Shown: piece after piece, positions 7,535 to 14,752 of the stretch
Position numbering within the stretch: the stretch's first letter is position 1
How the letters are laid out: each line of letters opens with the position of its first letter
From: JAVBOF01 sp031550915
GTDB lineage: Bacteria; Bacillota; Clostridia; Christensenellales; MGBC116941
DNA length: 36,317 nt
Reading direction: 5' to 3'
Assembly (NCBI GenBank): GCA_031550915.1
Contig: JAVBOF010000120.1
Location: 1-36,317 of the forward strand
Made by a program: the position numbers and the translations under genes
The notes under the pieces: generated by a model
Databases searched by the model: none
The model's input: only the letters and a program-made list of their open reading frames with translations
Told to the model about the DNA's origin: nothing

Positions 7535-7562
7535 GTGGTTCCAACGGATATTATCCTCCCAC
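7535..7562 (-). promoter_or_regulatory. Putative L1-binding leader element in front of rplK
   Basis: The minus strand reads GTGGGAGGAT, then ATT, then ATCCGTTGGAACCAC: outer GTGG/CCAC and inner GGAT/ATCC stems. It shares the preceding CAAA and the GTGGGAGGA start with the element in front of rplA, and matches the layout of L1 mRNA sites upstream of rplK in other Gram-positive bacteria. Confidence 0.75.
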
Positions 7563-7594
7563 TTTGAGCCTAAAGACAAAGCCTTTGGCTATAT

Positions 7595-7618
7595 AGTAAA
7601 CAGCATTTGCTGTATACT
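7595..7618. repeat. Inverted repeat between nusG and rplK
   Basis: AGTAAACAGCA (7595-7605) and TGCTGTATACT (7608-7618) pair over 10 of 11 positions around a TT centre. It follows the nusG stop by a few nt. No T-run follows on either strand, so it is more likely a processing or stabilising hairpin than a terminator. Confidence 0.5.
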
Positions 7619-7623
7619 GCGGA

Positions 7624-8142
7624 TCAAACGCTTTTTATCTGGATGAAATCCAATTCTACGGGAGTCTCGCGGCCGAACATAGAAACTCTTACCTTAACCT
7701 TCTGCTGGGCGGGGTTTATCTCTTCAACAACACCGATAAAGTTCTCCAGCGGGCCGGAAACTACGCGGACTGCCTGGCCGATCGAGATATCGAGGACTAT
7801 CGGGATATGCTCTACACCCATAGCGGCAACTTCTTCATCTGTAAGCGGCAGCGGACGGGAACCGGAACCAACAAAGCCCGTGACCCCGCGCGTATTTCGG
7901 ACTGCATACCATGTTTCGTCATCCATGATCATTTTGACCATGACATAGCCGGGGTATACCTTCCTTTGCACAATCTTTTTCTTGCCGTTTTTGGTTTCTA
8001 TCGTATCTTCCATAGGAACCTTTATCTCAAGTATCCTATCCTGGATCTGCCTGTTTTCTACGGCTTTTTCAAGATTGGCCTTAACTTTATTCTCATATCC
8101 TGAATAGGTATGTACGACATACCATCTTGCTTCTTCTGACAT
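7624..8142 (-). CDS. nusG: Transcription termination/antitermination protein NusG
   Basis: Binds RNA polymerase and modulates pausing, termination and coupling to ribosomes. The 172-residue product has the NGN domain (ARWYVVHTYSGYENKV at the start, PGYVMVKM and VRNTRGVTGFVG) and a C-terminal KOW domain (about 120-165, NFIGVVEEINPAQQKVKV). The ATG at 8142 has only a weak GAAAGGT upstream. It is cotranscribed after secE, as in most bacteria. Confidence 0.97.
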   Translation of the reverse strand: MSEEARWYVVHTYSGYENKVKANLEKAVENRQIQDRILEIKVPMEDTIETKNGKKKIVQRKVYPGYVMVKMIMDDETWYAVRNTRGVTGFVGSGSRPLPLTDEEVAAMGVEHIPIVLDISIGQAVRVVSGPLENFIGVVEEINPAQQKVKVRVSMFGRETPVELDFIQIKSV

Positions 8143-8170
8143 AATTACAGATTGAACCTTTCTGCCTTTT

Positions 8171-8407
8171 TTACAGCAACAGCAACGGTTTCAGCGCGTT
8201 GGTGAGGCCCAGATCAAACAAGCCGATGATGACAGCGAAGATAACGATAAACACCAATACGGATACCGTGTAGGCTATCGTATCCTTTCTTGTTGGCCAT
8301 GAAACCTTTTTTAGTTCGTTCCATACCTCTTTGAAGTATTTGATAAGGGATTTCCGCTGCCTTTTTGGCCGGGCCTTTTTTTTATCTACCACATAATTCT
8401 TAGGCAT
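8171..8407 (-). CDS. secE: Protein translocase subunit SecE
   Basis: Small essential subunit of the SecYEG channel. The 78-residue product has a basic N-terminal half, the conserved amphipathic segment FKEVWNELKKVSWPTRKD, and one C-terminal membrane helix (about residues 48-72). I chose ATG 8407 because AGGAAG lies seven nt before it; a GTG at 8413 would be almost on top of that site. It sits between rpmG and nusG. Confidence 0.95.
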   Translation of the reverse strand: MPKNYVVDKKKARPKRQRKSLIKYFKEVWNELKKVSWPTRKDTIAYTVSVLVFIVIFAVIIGLFDLGLTNALKPLLLL

Positions 8408-8432
8408 TTTCACACTTCCTTAATTTGGGTGT

Positions 8433-8582
8433 TTATTTTGTTTCTTTATGTAGAGTGTGTTTACGGCAAAACTTGCAATACTTGTTGAATTCAAGCCGAT
8501 CAGGATCGTTCTTTTTATTCTTTATGGTATCGTAGTTCCTCTGCTTGCATTCGCTGCATGCCAATGTCATCTTAACGCGCAT
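8433..8582 (-). CDS. rpmG: 50S ribosomal protein L33, zinc-binding type
   Basis: A 49-residue protein starting MRVKMTLACSECKQRNY. Four cysteines (C9, C12, C36, C39) form a zinc ribbon, the C+ type of L33. GGAGG lies about nine nt before ATG 8582. It is the first gene of the rpmG-secE-nusG-rplK-rplA unit; such placement in front of secE is standard in Bacillota. Confidence 0.95.
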   Translation of the reverse strand: MRVKMTLACSECKQRNYDTIKNKKNDPDRLEFNKYCKFCRKHTLHKETK

Positions 8583-8635
8583 GATATTATTCCTCCGGTA
8601 TTATATTGGATAAAAACTTGTGCATATTTAATAAA

Positions 8636-8650
8636 ACCCCTCGCAGGGGT
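8636..8650 (-). promoter_or_regulatory. Short hairpin near the 5' end of the rpmG transcript
   Basis: The minus strand reads ACCCCT, GCG, AGGGGT (a 6-bp stem), followed by TTTTAT. It begins within a few nt of the expected transcription start, so it could cap the 5' end or act as a minimal attenuator. Confidence 0.5.
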
Positions 8651-8658
8651 ACCATAAT

Positions 8659-8687
8659 AATTTAGCATAAGGCTTTGGCTATGTCAA
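8659..8687 (-). promoter_or_regulatory. Sigma-A promoter of rpmG-secE-nusG-rplKA
   Basis: Complement of 8682-8687 is TTGACA and complement of 8659-8664 is TAAATT, with a 17-nt spacer, about 75 nt before rpmG. Confidence 0.7.
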
Positions 8688-8975
8688 CGGGAAATTGAGA
8701 GTATATACAATATTTTAGAGCTTTTAGGGAAGCCTGGGCAATAAAAAGGGGTATGGCATACGTTTTTTCAAAAAAGTATTGCCAAAATGCTTCCGGTACA
8801 AGATAATATAGCACGGAACCGGGAAAAATGCACGAGGATATTCCGATATCTGATATATATAATGAAGCTTTTGTTTTTTACTGCGGTTTTTAAGTCTTTA
8901 ATAGGGGCGTTAAAGCTTGATTTGAAGGTTTTCGGTAAAAAGTTGAAAGTTTTTTGGGAAAATAAAAAAAAAATC
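8688..8975. other. Divergent intergenic spacer between the two ribosomal units
   Basis: About 290 nt with no convincing gene. A 66-codon plus-strand frame (8787-8987) has no ribosome binding site and runs into the rpsJ promoter. An imperfect hairpin (8755-8783, GGCATACG-T6 against A6-GTATTGCC) is present. The right half is A/T-rich with a run of nine A just upstream of the -35 box of the S10 promoter, which could act as an UP element. Confidence 0.5.
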
Positions 8976-9004
8976 TTGCAATTATAATTCCATTGCTTTA
9001 TAGT
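8976..9004 (+). promoter_or_regulatory. Sigma-A promoter of the S10-spc-alpha super-operon
   Basis: TTGCAA (8976-8981) and TATAGT (8999-9004) with a 17-nt spacer, preceded by an A-tract. It would start a leader of roughly 225 nt before rpsJ. Confidence 0.75.
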
Positions 9005-9042
9005 ATAGGAGTTGCGCTGTATAGGGATGATGCGGGAGGTTG

Positions 9043-9218
9043 CCACATCCGGAATGTGGGTTATTTCCGCGGACCATGTCCGGAAATCGGGCGGCGGGCC
9101 ATGACACAGTGTGTATAGCTCGTCAGGGAGATAGACTTCGGGTCTTAGGCGATGTATTATGAAAAGCACTTTTGTGCTTAGAAAAATAATAATGATACAC
9201 ACGGCGCAGTGTACATGG
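9043..9218 (+). ncRNA. Structured 5' leader of the S10 operon (cis-regulatory RNA candidate)
   Basis: Perfect hairpin 9043-9048/9054-9059. Second hairpin 9063-9068/9082-9087, continued by 9071-9074/9078-9081. Then a long closing helix: 9099-9107 pairs with 9209-9218 (one bulged A) and 9109-9116 pairs with 9195-9202. The helix encloses 9120-9124/9148-9152 with 9133-9136/9142-9145, and a perfect 9164-9169/9174-9179 hairpin. It ends five nt before the AAGGAGGAGG of rpsJ. I do not recognise it as a named family; it is a candidate for autogenous control by a protein of the operon. Confidence 0.6.
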
Positions 9219-9237
9219 AAAACAAGGAGGAGGCAAC

Positions 9238-9546
9238 ATGGCAGGACAAAAAATAAGGATCAAGCTGAAGGCATATGACCACAATCTGATTGACCAATCC
9301 AGCGAGCGCATAGTTGAAACGGCAAAGAGGACGGGCGCGAAGATAAGCGGACCGATACCGCTGCCGACAGAAAAAGAAATAATCACGATATTGCGTGCGC
9401 CGCACAAATATAAGGATAGCCGCGAGCAGTTTGAAATGCGTACCTACAAGAGGTTGATCGATATATTCGTGCCCACGACAAAAACGGTGGATGCACTTAT
9501 GAAACTGGATCTTCCCGCCGGCGTGGATATCGAGATCAAGCTTTAG
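9238..9546 (+). CDS. rpsJ: 30S ribosomal protein S10
   Basis: Binds the 30S head and, as NusE, takes part in antitermination with NusB. The 102-residue product has KIRIKLKAYDHNLIDQS at the N-terminus and the SGPIPLPTEKE loop. ATG 9238 follows AAGGAGGAGG. It is the first gene of a long ribosomal operon behind a structured leader; here fusA and tuf do not precede it, and the gene to the left is divergent. Confidence 0.97.
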   Translation: MAGQKIRIKLKAYDHNLIDQSSERIVETAKRTGAKISGPIPLPTEKEIITILRAPHKYKDSREQFEMRTYKRLIDIFVPTTKTVDALMKLDLPAGVDIEIKL

Positions 9547-9596
9547 CCCTTGGGCAAGCTGGCAGGCCTTTCGAGAAGTAAAGAGGTGTAGTATAT

Positions 9597-10235
9597 ATGA
9601 AGAAAGCTATAATAGGTAAAAAAATTGGAATGACACAGATCTTCGCTGAGGACGGCAGGGTAGTACCGGTAACGGTAATAGAAGCCGGTCCGTGCGTCGT
9701 TGTGCAGAAAAAGACGATGGATAAAGACGGATATGAAGCTATTCAGGTGGGTTACGGCGATATCCGCAAAAAGCTTTTGAATAAGCCCGAGACCGGGCAT
9801 TTCAACAAAGCCGGCGTAGCGTTGAGGCGCTTACTGAAGGAATTCCGTTTTGACGACTGCGCGCCATACGAGATTGGACAGGAGTTGAGGGCGGATGTCT
9901 TCGAAACCGGCGATATAGTTGATGTTATGGGCGTAAGTAAAGGCAAGGGTTTCCAGGGCGCTATCAAACGCCATAACCAGAGCAGGGGACCTATGAGCCA
10001 CGGCTCAAGGTATCACAGAGGCCCGGGTTCTATGGGTGCTTGTTCGTCGCCTTCAAGGGTTTTTCCCGGCAAGGGGCTGCCCGGACATATGGGACATGAA
10101 AAAGTAACGATACAGAACCTTGAGGTTGTCCGCGTGGATAACGAGCGCAACCTTATGTTGGTCAAGGGATCCCTCCCAGGACCCAAGGGCAGTGTGATCG
10201 TTGTTAAAGATGCGGTCAAAGCCGCTGCCAAATAG
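9597..10235 (+). CDS. rplC: 50S ribosomal protein L3
   Basis: Early assembly protein that reaches to the peptidyl-transferase centre. The 212-residue product begins MKKAIIGKKIGMTQIF, and the central extension carries VSKGKGFQGAIKRH and RGPMSHGSRYHRGPGSMG at about 113-147. ATG 9597 follows AAGAGGTG by about nine nt. A 50-nt spacer separates it from rpsJ, and rplD follows after 20 nt. Confidence 0.97.
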   Translation: MKKAIIGKKIGMTQIFAEDGRVVPVTVIEAGPCVVVQKKTMDKDGYEAIQVGYGDIRKKLLNKPETGHFNKAGVALRRLLKEFRFDDCAPYEIGQELRADVFETGDIVDVMGVSKGKGFQGAIKRHNQSRGPMSHGSRYHRGPGSMGACSSPSRVFPGKGLPGHMGHEKVTIQNLEVVRVDNERNLMLVKGSLPGPKGSVIVVKDAVKAAAK

Positions 10236-10255
10236 CCAATAAGGAGGAATACGAC

Positions 10256-10879
10256 ATGCCAAAGGTAGTTTTATATAATATGCAGGGCAAGGAAGTTGGC
10301 GATATCGAGCTGGAAGACAGCATATTCGGTATCAAACCCAACGCAGGCGCGGTACATGAAGTTGTGCGCGCGATACTTGCGGCGAAAAGACAGGGTACGC
10401 AGAGCACGCTGACGAGGGCGGAAGTCCGTGGCGGCGGTATCAAGCCCTGGAGGCAAAAGGGCTCCGGCCGCGCAAGGCACGGTTCATCCCGCTCGCCGAT
10501 ATGGAGAAAGGGCGGAGTGGTATTTGCCCCGAAGCCGCGCCAGTATAAGCTTGACGTTAACCGCAAGGTGCGCAGGCTGGCTATGAAAAGCGTATTGAGC
10601 GATAAGGTCATATCGGGAGAGATAATAATATTGGATGACCTTAAGCTTCGGGAAGCCAAAACCAAAGAAATGGCCAAGGTGCTGGCCGATCTGGGAGCAA
10701 AAAAGAAAACATTGATAATAATGCCGGAAAAGGACGAAAGCGTTGTCCGCGCATCCAGCAATATACCGGGGGTACAGACAGCCCTTGCTACGACGATGAA
10801 CGTTTTGGATATCATAAACTGCGACAGCTTCGTATTGACGAAATCGGCTGTTGAAAAAGTACAGGAGGTGTATGTTTGA
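10256..10879 (+). CDS. rplD: 50S ribosomal protein L4
   Basis: Lines the exit tunnel near the constriction; in gamma-proteobacteria it is the repressor of this operon. The 207-residue product has the tunnel loop GGGIKPWRQKGSGRARHGS at about 59-77, and a C-terminal Rossmann-like domain. ATG 10256 follows AAGGAGG. Its stop codon overlaps the rplW start. Confidence 0.97.
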   Translation: MPKVVLYNMQGKEVGDIELEDSIFGIKPNAGAVHEVVRAILAAKRQGTQSTLTRAEVRGGGIKPWRQKGSGRARHGSSRSPIWRKGGVVFAPKPRQYKLDVNRKVRRLAMKSVLSDKVISGEIIILDDLKLREAKTKEMAKVLADLGAKKKTLIIMPEKDESVVRASSNIPGVQTALATTMNVLDIINCDSFVLTKSAVEKVQEVYV

Positions 10880-11175
10880 TGAAAACACCTTATGATATTA
10901 TTCGTAAGCCTGTTATGACAGAGAAAAGCTACGACGCCCTGATGACCAGGAAATATACATTTTTGGTGGATCCTAAAGCCAATAAGCATGAAATCAAACA
11001 GGCGATAGAGACGATATTTGGCGTTAAAGTAGATAAGGTAAACACGCTTCGCCAGCATGGCAAGGTAAAGCGCCAGGGTATACATTCCGGACTTACGCCG
11101 GAAACAAAAAAGGCGTTTGTCACTTTGAAACCGGATAGCAAGGGTATCGAGTTCTTCGATAACCTGGCTCAGTAG
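10879..11175 (+). CDS. rplW: 50S ribosomal protein L23
   Basis: Located at the tunnel exit, where it docks trigger factor and SRP. The 98-residue product begins MKTPYDIIRKPVMTEKSY and has the YTFLVDPKANKHEIKQAIE segment. I use ATG 10879, which shares one base with the rplD stop (TGATG); GGAGG at 10864-10868 serves it. A TTG one codon earlier is possible but unnecessary. Confidence 0.96.
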   Translation: MKTPYDIIRKPVMTEKSYDALMTRKYTFLVDPKANKHEIKQAIETIFGVKVDKVNTLRQHGKVKRQGIHSGLTPETKKAFVTLKPDSKGIEFFDNLAQ

Positions 11176-11188
11176 GGAGGTTTTTAGT

Positions 11189-12019
11189 TTGGGAATAATC
11201 AAGTATAAACCAACGACACCGGCAAGAAGGTTTATGTCGGTATCATCATTTGAAGAGATCACCAGCACGACGCCGGAAAGATCACTTTTGGCGGATCTTC
11301 GCCACAGCGGCGGCAGAAACGTGCATGGGCATATAACCGTACGCCACAGGGGCGGCGGGGCGAAGCGCAAATACAGAATAATAGATTTTAAGCGCAACAA
11401 GGACGGCGTGCCGGCAAAAGTTGCAACCATAGAATATGACCCGAACCGTTCCGCTAATATCGCGTTACTGCATTACGCGGATGGCGAAAAGCGCTATATC
11501 ATAGCTCCTTTGGGCCTGCAGGTAGGCACTATGATAGAATCCGGCGCGGGTGTGGATATAAAGGTCGGCAATGCGCTGCCTATCCGCAATATACCGCTCG
11601 GTTCAGTTATACACAATATAGAGATCAAACCGGGCAGGGGCGCTCAACTTTGCAGGAGCGCAGGCAACTCGGCCCAGCTTATGGCTAAAGAAGGAAAATA
11701 CTCGCAGATCCGCCTGCCTTCGGGCGAAGTCCGTATGATACCGATGGACGCAAAGGCTACTATCGGTCAGGTCGGCAACGTGGATCATGAAAATATATCT
11801 ATCGGAAAAGCCGGCCGTAAAAGGCACATGGGTTTCCGTCCGACAGTCAGGGGATCCGTTATGAACCCCTGTGACCATCCGCACGGCGGCGGCGAAGGCA
11901 AATCACCCGTTGGTATGCCGGGCCCGTTGACCCCCTGGGGCAAACCGGCGCTTGGACATAAGACGAGGAACAAGAAAAACCCGAACGATAAGTTCATCGT
12001 TCGCCGCAGAACGAAGTAA
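11189..12019 (+). CDS. rplB: 50S ribosomal protein L2
   Basis: Needed for subunit joining and peptidyl-transferase activity. The 276-residue product begins (M)GIIKYKPTTPARRFM and has the universal MNPCDHPHGGGEG at 225-237 with His230 and His232. The start codon is TTG at 11189, eight nt after AGGGAGG; no ATG in frame fits the conserved N-terminus. It lies 13 nt after rplW. Confidence 0.97.
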   Translation: MGIIKYKPTTPARRFMSVSSFEEITSTTPERSLLADLRHSGGRNVHGHITVRHRGGGAKRKYRIIDFKRNKDGVPAKVATIEYDPNRSANIALLHYADGEKRYIIAPLGLQVGTMIESGAGVDIKVGNALPIRNIPLGSVIHNIEIKPGRGAQLCRSAGNSAQLMAKEGKYSQIRLPSGEVRMIPMDAKATIGQVGNVDHENISIGKAGRKRHMGFRPTVRGSVMNPCDHPHGGGEGKSPVGMPGPLTPWGKPALGHKTRNKKNPNDKFIVRRRTK

Positions 12020-12052
12020 CGGCAGCTTTTAGCGAAAGGAGAAATAATCTAA

Positions 12053-12331
12053 ATGAGCAGATCTATTAAAAAGGGACCTTACGTTGATGAACGGCTGCTT
12101 AAACGTATTGTGGAGATGAATGAAAAGAACGAAAAAAGAGTTCTTAAAACATGGTCCAGGGCTTGCACTATATTTCCGGACATGGTAGGACATACGGTAG
12201 CGGTGCACGATGGGCGAAAGCATGTTCCAGTATATGTGACCGAAGACATGGTTGGCCATAAGTTTGGTGAGTTTGCACCCACCAGAACTTTCAGGGGCCA
12301 CGCAGGTGAAAAGTCTTCGGGCGGGCGCTGA
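12053..12331 (+). CDS. rpsS: 30S ribosomal protein S19
   Basis: Head protein that forms a complex with S13 and contacts A-site tRNA. The 92-residue product begins MSRSIKKGPYVDERLLKRI and has GHKFGEFAPTRTFRGH near the C-terminus. GAAAGGAG lies about 11 nt before ATG 12053, a slightly long spacing. Confidence 0.97.
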   Translation: MSRSIKKGPYVDERLLKRIVEMNEKNEKRVLKTWSRACTIFPDMVGHTVAVHDGRKHVPVYVTEDMVGHKFGEFAPTRTFRGHAGEKSSGGR

Positions 12332-12348
12332 GCATAAGGAGGATTTGT

Positions 12349-12738
12349 ATGGCAACGAGACAGAGAGAAAAGGCGGCATTGCGTAAAGAAAACCGCGATA
12401 AAAGGCCAAGGGCCACAGCAAGGTTTGTACGCATAGCACCGCGCAAAGTAAAGATCGTGATTGACCTTATCCGCGGCAAAAACGTGGAGGAAGCGCAAGC
12501 TGTTTTGCAGTATACACCCAAGGCCGCTTCCGAGATACTTGCAAAGATATTGAAGAGCGCCACAGCAAATGCGGAAAACAATTTGGAATTAAATAGAGAT
12601 AACCTCTATATTGCAGAGATATTTGCAAACCAGGGACCGACCATGAAGCGCTACCGCCCAAGGGCGTTCGGCAGGGCATCGAGGATACGCAAGCGCACCA
12701 GCCATATAACGATTGTGCTGGATACGGTCAACAAATAA
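12349..12738 (+). CDS. rplV: 50S ribosomal protein L22, N-terminally extended
   Basis: Binds several 23S domains and extends a hairpin into the tunnel. The canonical start (ARFVRIAPRKVKIVIDLIRGK) begins at about residue 24, so this 129-residue form carries a highly basic extension of roughly 18-20 residues not present in most L22. The tunnel hairpin is NQGPTMKRYRPRAFGRASRI. ATG 12349 has AAGGAGG upstream and no closer ATG, so the extension looks genuine. Confidence 0.95.
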   Translation: MATRQREKAALRKENRDKRPRATARFVRIAPRKVKIVIDLIRGKNVEEAQAVLQYTPKAASEILAKILKSATANAENNLELNRDNLYIAEIFANQGPTMKRYRPRAFGRASRIRKRTSHITIVLDTVNK

Positions 12739-12748
12739 GGAGGAAACT

Positions 12749-13429
12749 ATGGGTCAAAAAGTTCATCCGCACGGTTTTAGAGTGGGAGTTATAAAAGAAT
12801 GGGATGCGCGTTGGTTTGCGAACCGCAAGCAGTTTGCCGAGTTCTTGCTTGAAGATGATAAGATCCGCAAGATGCTCAAAAAGAAACTGTATCCGGCGGG
12901 CGTTTCAAAGATAGAGATCGAGCGCGCCGCGCAGAAGATCACGGTAAATGTACATGCCGGAAAGCCCGGTATTATTATAGGCCGTGGCGGTGCAGGAGTA
13001 GAGATAATAAAAAAAGAGGTCGAAAAGCTTACGGGCAAAGCCTGTGGTATCAATATAATCGAAGTTAAGGGCGTTGACGGCAACGCGCAGCTTGTAGCCG
13101 AAAATATCGCGGCACAGCTGGAGCGCAGGATATCCTTTAGAAGAGCTATGAAACAGTCTCTTGGAAGGGCGATGAAAACACCGGGCGTAAAAGGTATCAA
13201 GACGATGGTTGCTGGAAGACTCGGCGGTGCCGAGATAGCCAGGAGCGAGGGCTACCACGAAGGAAGTATCCCTTTGCAGACTATCCGCGCGGATATCGAT
13301 TACGGCTTTGCGGAAGCCCATACGACCTATGGACGCATTGGCGTTAAGGTTTGGATATATAAGGGCGAAGTGCTTGGGAAGCCTATGGCTAAGGCACGTC
13401 CCGCTGCAACGGAAGGGGGAAGGCACTAA
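12749..13429 (+). CDS. rpsC: 30S ribosomal protein S3
   Basis: Forms the mRNA entry site with S4 and S5. The 226-residue product begins MGQKVHPHGFRVGVI and contains a KH domain with the GxxG loop GRGG at 78-81, then RRISFRRAMKQSLGRAMK. ATG 12749 follows AAGGAGG; the frame is open 36 nt further upstream, inside rplV, but without a ribosome binding site. It overlaps rplP by one base (TAATG). Confidence 0.97.
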   Translation: MGQKVHPHGFRVGVIKEWDARWFANRKQFAEFLLEDDKIRKMLKKKLYPAGVSKIEIERAAQKITVNVHAGKPGIIIGRGGAGVEIIKKEVEKLTGKACGINIIEVKGVDGNAQLVAENIAAQLERRISFRRAMKQSLGRAMKTPGVKGIKTMVAGRLGGAEIARSEGYHEGSIPLQTIRADIDYGFAEAHTTYGRIGVKVWIYKGEVLGKPMAKARPAATEGGRH

Positions 13430-13869
13430 TGTTGATGCCAAAGAGGGTCAAGCGCAGAAGAGTTATGCGCGGCAGGATGAAGGGAAAGGCTACAAGAGGT
13501 AATTTTGTATCCTACGGCGATTATGGCCTGGTTGCAATGGAGCCGGGCTGGATAACCAGCAACCAGATAGAATCCGCCCGTATAGCGATGACGAGATATA
13601 TAAAGAGGGGCGGCAAGGTTTGGATAAAGATCTTCCCCCATAAACCGGTTACGGAAAAGCCCGCCGAAACGCGCATGGGCAGCGGTAAAGGCTCACCGGA
13701 ATACTGGGTGGCTGTTGTTAAACCGGGCAGGGTAATGTTTGAAATCGCGGGAGTCAGCGAAGAAACCGCAAGGGAAGCGCTTAGGCTTGCGATGCACAAA
13801 TTGCCCGTAAAATGTAAGTTCATTGCCAAAGAAGGCATTAAAATGGGTGGTGAAGAGAATGAAGGCTAG
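13429..13869 (+). CDS. rplP: 50S ribosomal protein L16
   Basis: Organises the A-site region and 5S rRNA contacts. The 146-residue product begins MLMPKRVKRRRVMRGRMKGKA and has GGKVWIKIFPHKPVTEKPAETRMG in segments, including the RMGSGKGSPEYWVAVVKPGR core. The start overlaps the rpsC stop, so translation is coupled, with GGAAGGGGG upstream in rpsC. Confidence 0.97.
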   Translation: MLMPKRVKRRRVMRGRMKGKATRGNFVSYGDYGLVAMEPGWITSNQIESARIAMTRYIKRGGKVWIKIFPHKPVTEKPAETRMGSGKGSPEYWVAVVKPGRVMFEIAGVSEETAREALRLAMHKLPVKCKFIAKEGIKMGGEENEG

Positions 13870-14062
13870 TAAGCTGAACGATATGACTACGCATGAATTG
13901 AACAACAAACTTACAGAGATGAAAAACGAGCTCTTCAACCTTAGATTTCAAGCGGCTACTGGACAGTTGCAAAACCCGATTTCGATCCGCGACTGCAAAA
14001 GGGATATAGCCAGGATAAAGACTATACTCCGCGAGCGTGAATTGATTGCTGTTAACGAGTAG
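13859..14062 (+). CDS. rpmC: 50S ribosomal protein L29
   Basis: Small helical protein at the tunnel exit, next to L23. The 67-residue product begins MKASKLNDMTTHELNNKL and has the conserved LFNLRFQAATGQLQNP segment. The start overlaps the end of rplP by 11 nt; the frame extends upstream only through rplP sequence. A GAAGAG just before ATG 13859 is the likely ribosome binding site. Confidence 0.96.
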   Translation: MKASKLNDMTTHELNNKLTEMKNELFNLRFQAATGQLQNPISIRDCKRDIARIKTILRERELIAVNE

Positions 14063-14082
14063 TTTGAAAGGAGGAAAAGAGA

Positions 14083-14343
14083 GTGACTGGAGATAGAGGA
14101 TTGCGTAAAACCAGAACGGGAACCGTCACTAGCGATAAAATGGATAAGACGATAGTTGTATCCATCAAATCTAAGGTGCGTCATCCTTTGTATGGCAAGA
14201 TAATAAATAAGACCAAGAAATTCCAGGCGCATGATGAGAAAAACGAGTGCGGTATTGGAGATAAAGTAAAGATAATGGAGACGAGGCCGCTTAGCAAGCA
14301 CAAGAGATGGCGCCTTGTCGAGATAATTGAAAAAGCTAAATGA
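14083..14343 (+). CDS. rpsQ: 30S ribosomal protein S17
   Basis: Primary 16S-binding OB-fold protein of the 30S body. The 86-residue product begins (M)TGDRGLRKTRTGTVTSDKM and has the KTIVVSIKSKVRHPLYGK strand-loop and DKVKIMETRPLSKHKRW. It starts with GTG at 14083, after AAAGGAGG. rplN follows after 27 nt. Confidence 0.96.
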   Translation: MTGDRGLRKTRTGTVTSDKMDKTIVVSIKSKVRHPLYGKIINKTKKFQAHDEKNECGIGDKVKIMETRPLSKHKRWRLVEIIEKAK

Positions 14344-14370
14344 TTTTGTGCCGGAAGGGAGGATAATCCA

Positions 14371-14739
14371 GTGATTCAACCTCAAACACGTTTGAAAGTT
14401 GCCGATAACACCGGCGCAAAAGAGATAATGTGTATCAGGATATTGGGCGGTTCGTTTCGAAGGACCGCGAACATCGGAGATGTTATTATAGCTTCTGTTA
14501 AAACCGCAACGCCGGGTGGCGTAGTTAAAAAGAAAGATGTAGTAAAAGCGGTTATTGTAAGAAGCGTTAAAGGCAAAAAGAGGCCGGACGGCAGCTATAT
14601 CAGGTTTGACGATAATGCCGCGGTAATAATTAACGATCAGAAGCAGCCGAGGGGTCCGCGTATTTTTGGCCCCGTGGCAAGGGAGCTTAGGGAAAAGGAA
14701 TATATGAAGATAGTTTCCCTTGCGCCCGAAGTGCTTTGA
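14371..14739 (+). CDS. rplN: 50S ribosomal protein L14
   Basis: Sits at the subunit interface, bridging to 16S rRNA. The 122-residue product begins (M)IQPQTRLKVADNTGAKEIMCIR, a universally conserved start, and ends ELREKEYMKIVSLAPEVL. The start codon is GTG at 14371 after GGAAGGGAGG. First gene of what is the spc segment in other bacteria; no internal promoter is evident. Confidence 0.97.
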   Translation: MIQPQTRLKVADNTGAKEIMCIRILGGSFRRTANIGDVIIASVKTATPGGVVKKKDVVKAVIVRSVKGKKRPDGSYIRFDDNAAVIINDQKQPRGPRIFGPVARELREKEYMKIVSLAPEVL

Positions 14740-14752
14740 GGAGGCAGCGGAA

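Noticed and set aside
7595..7618. A terminator between nusG and rplK
   Set aside because: The inverted repeat has no T-run on either side.
8787..8987. A 66-codon frame in the divergent spacer
   Set aside because: No ribosome binding site and it runs into the rpsJ promoter.
10216..11430. A 404-codon minus-strand frame across rplD, rplW and rplB
   Set aside because: It is the antisense shadow of highly conserved ribosomal genes; it has no ribosome binding site and no recognisable protein.
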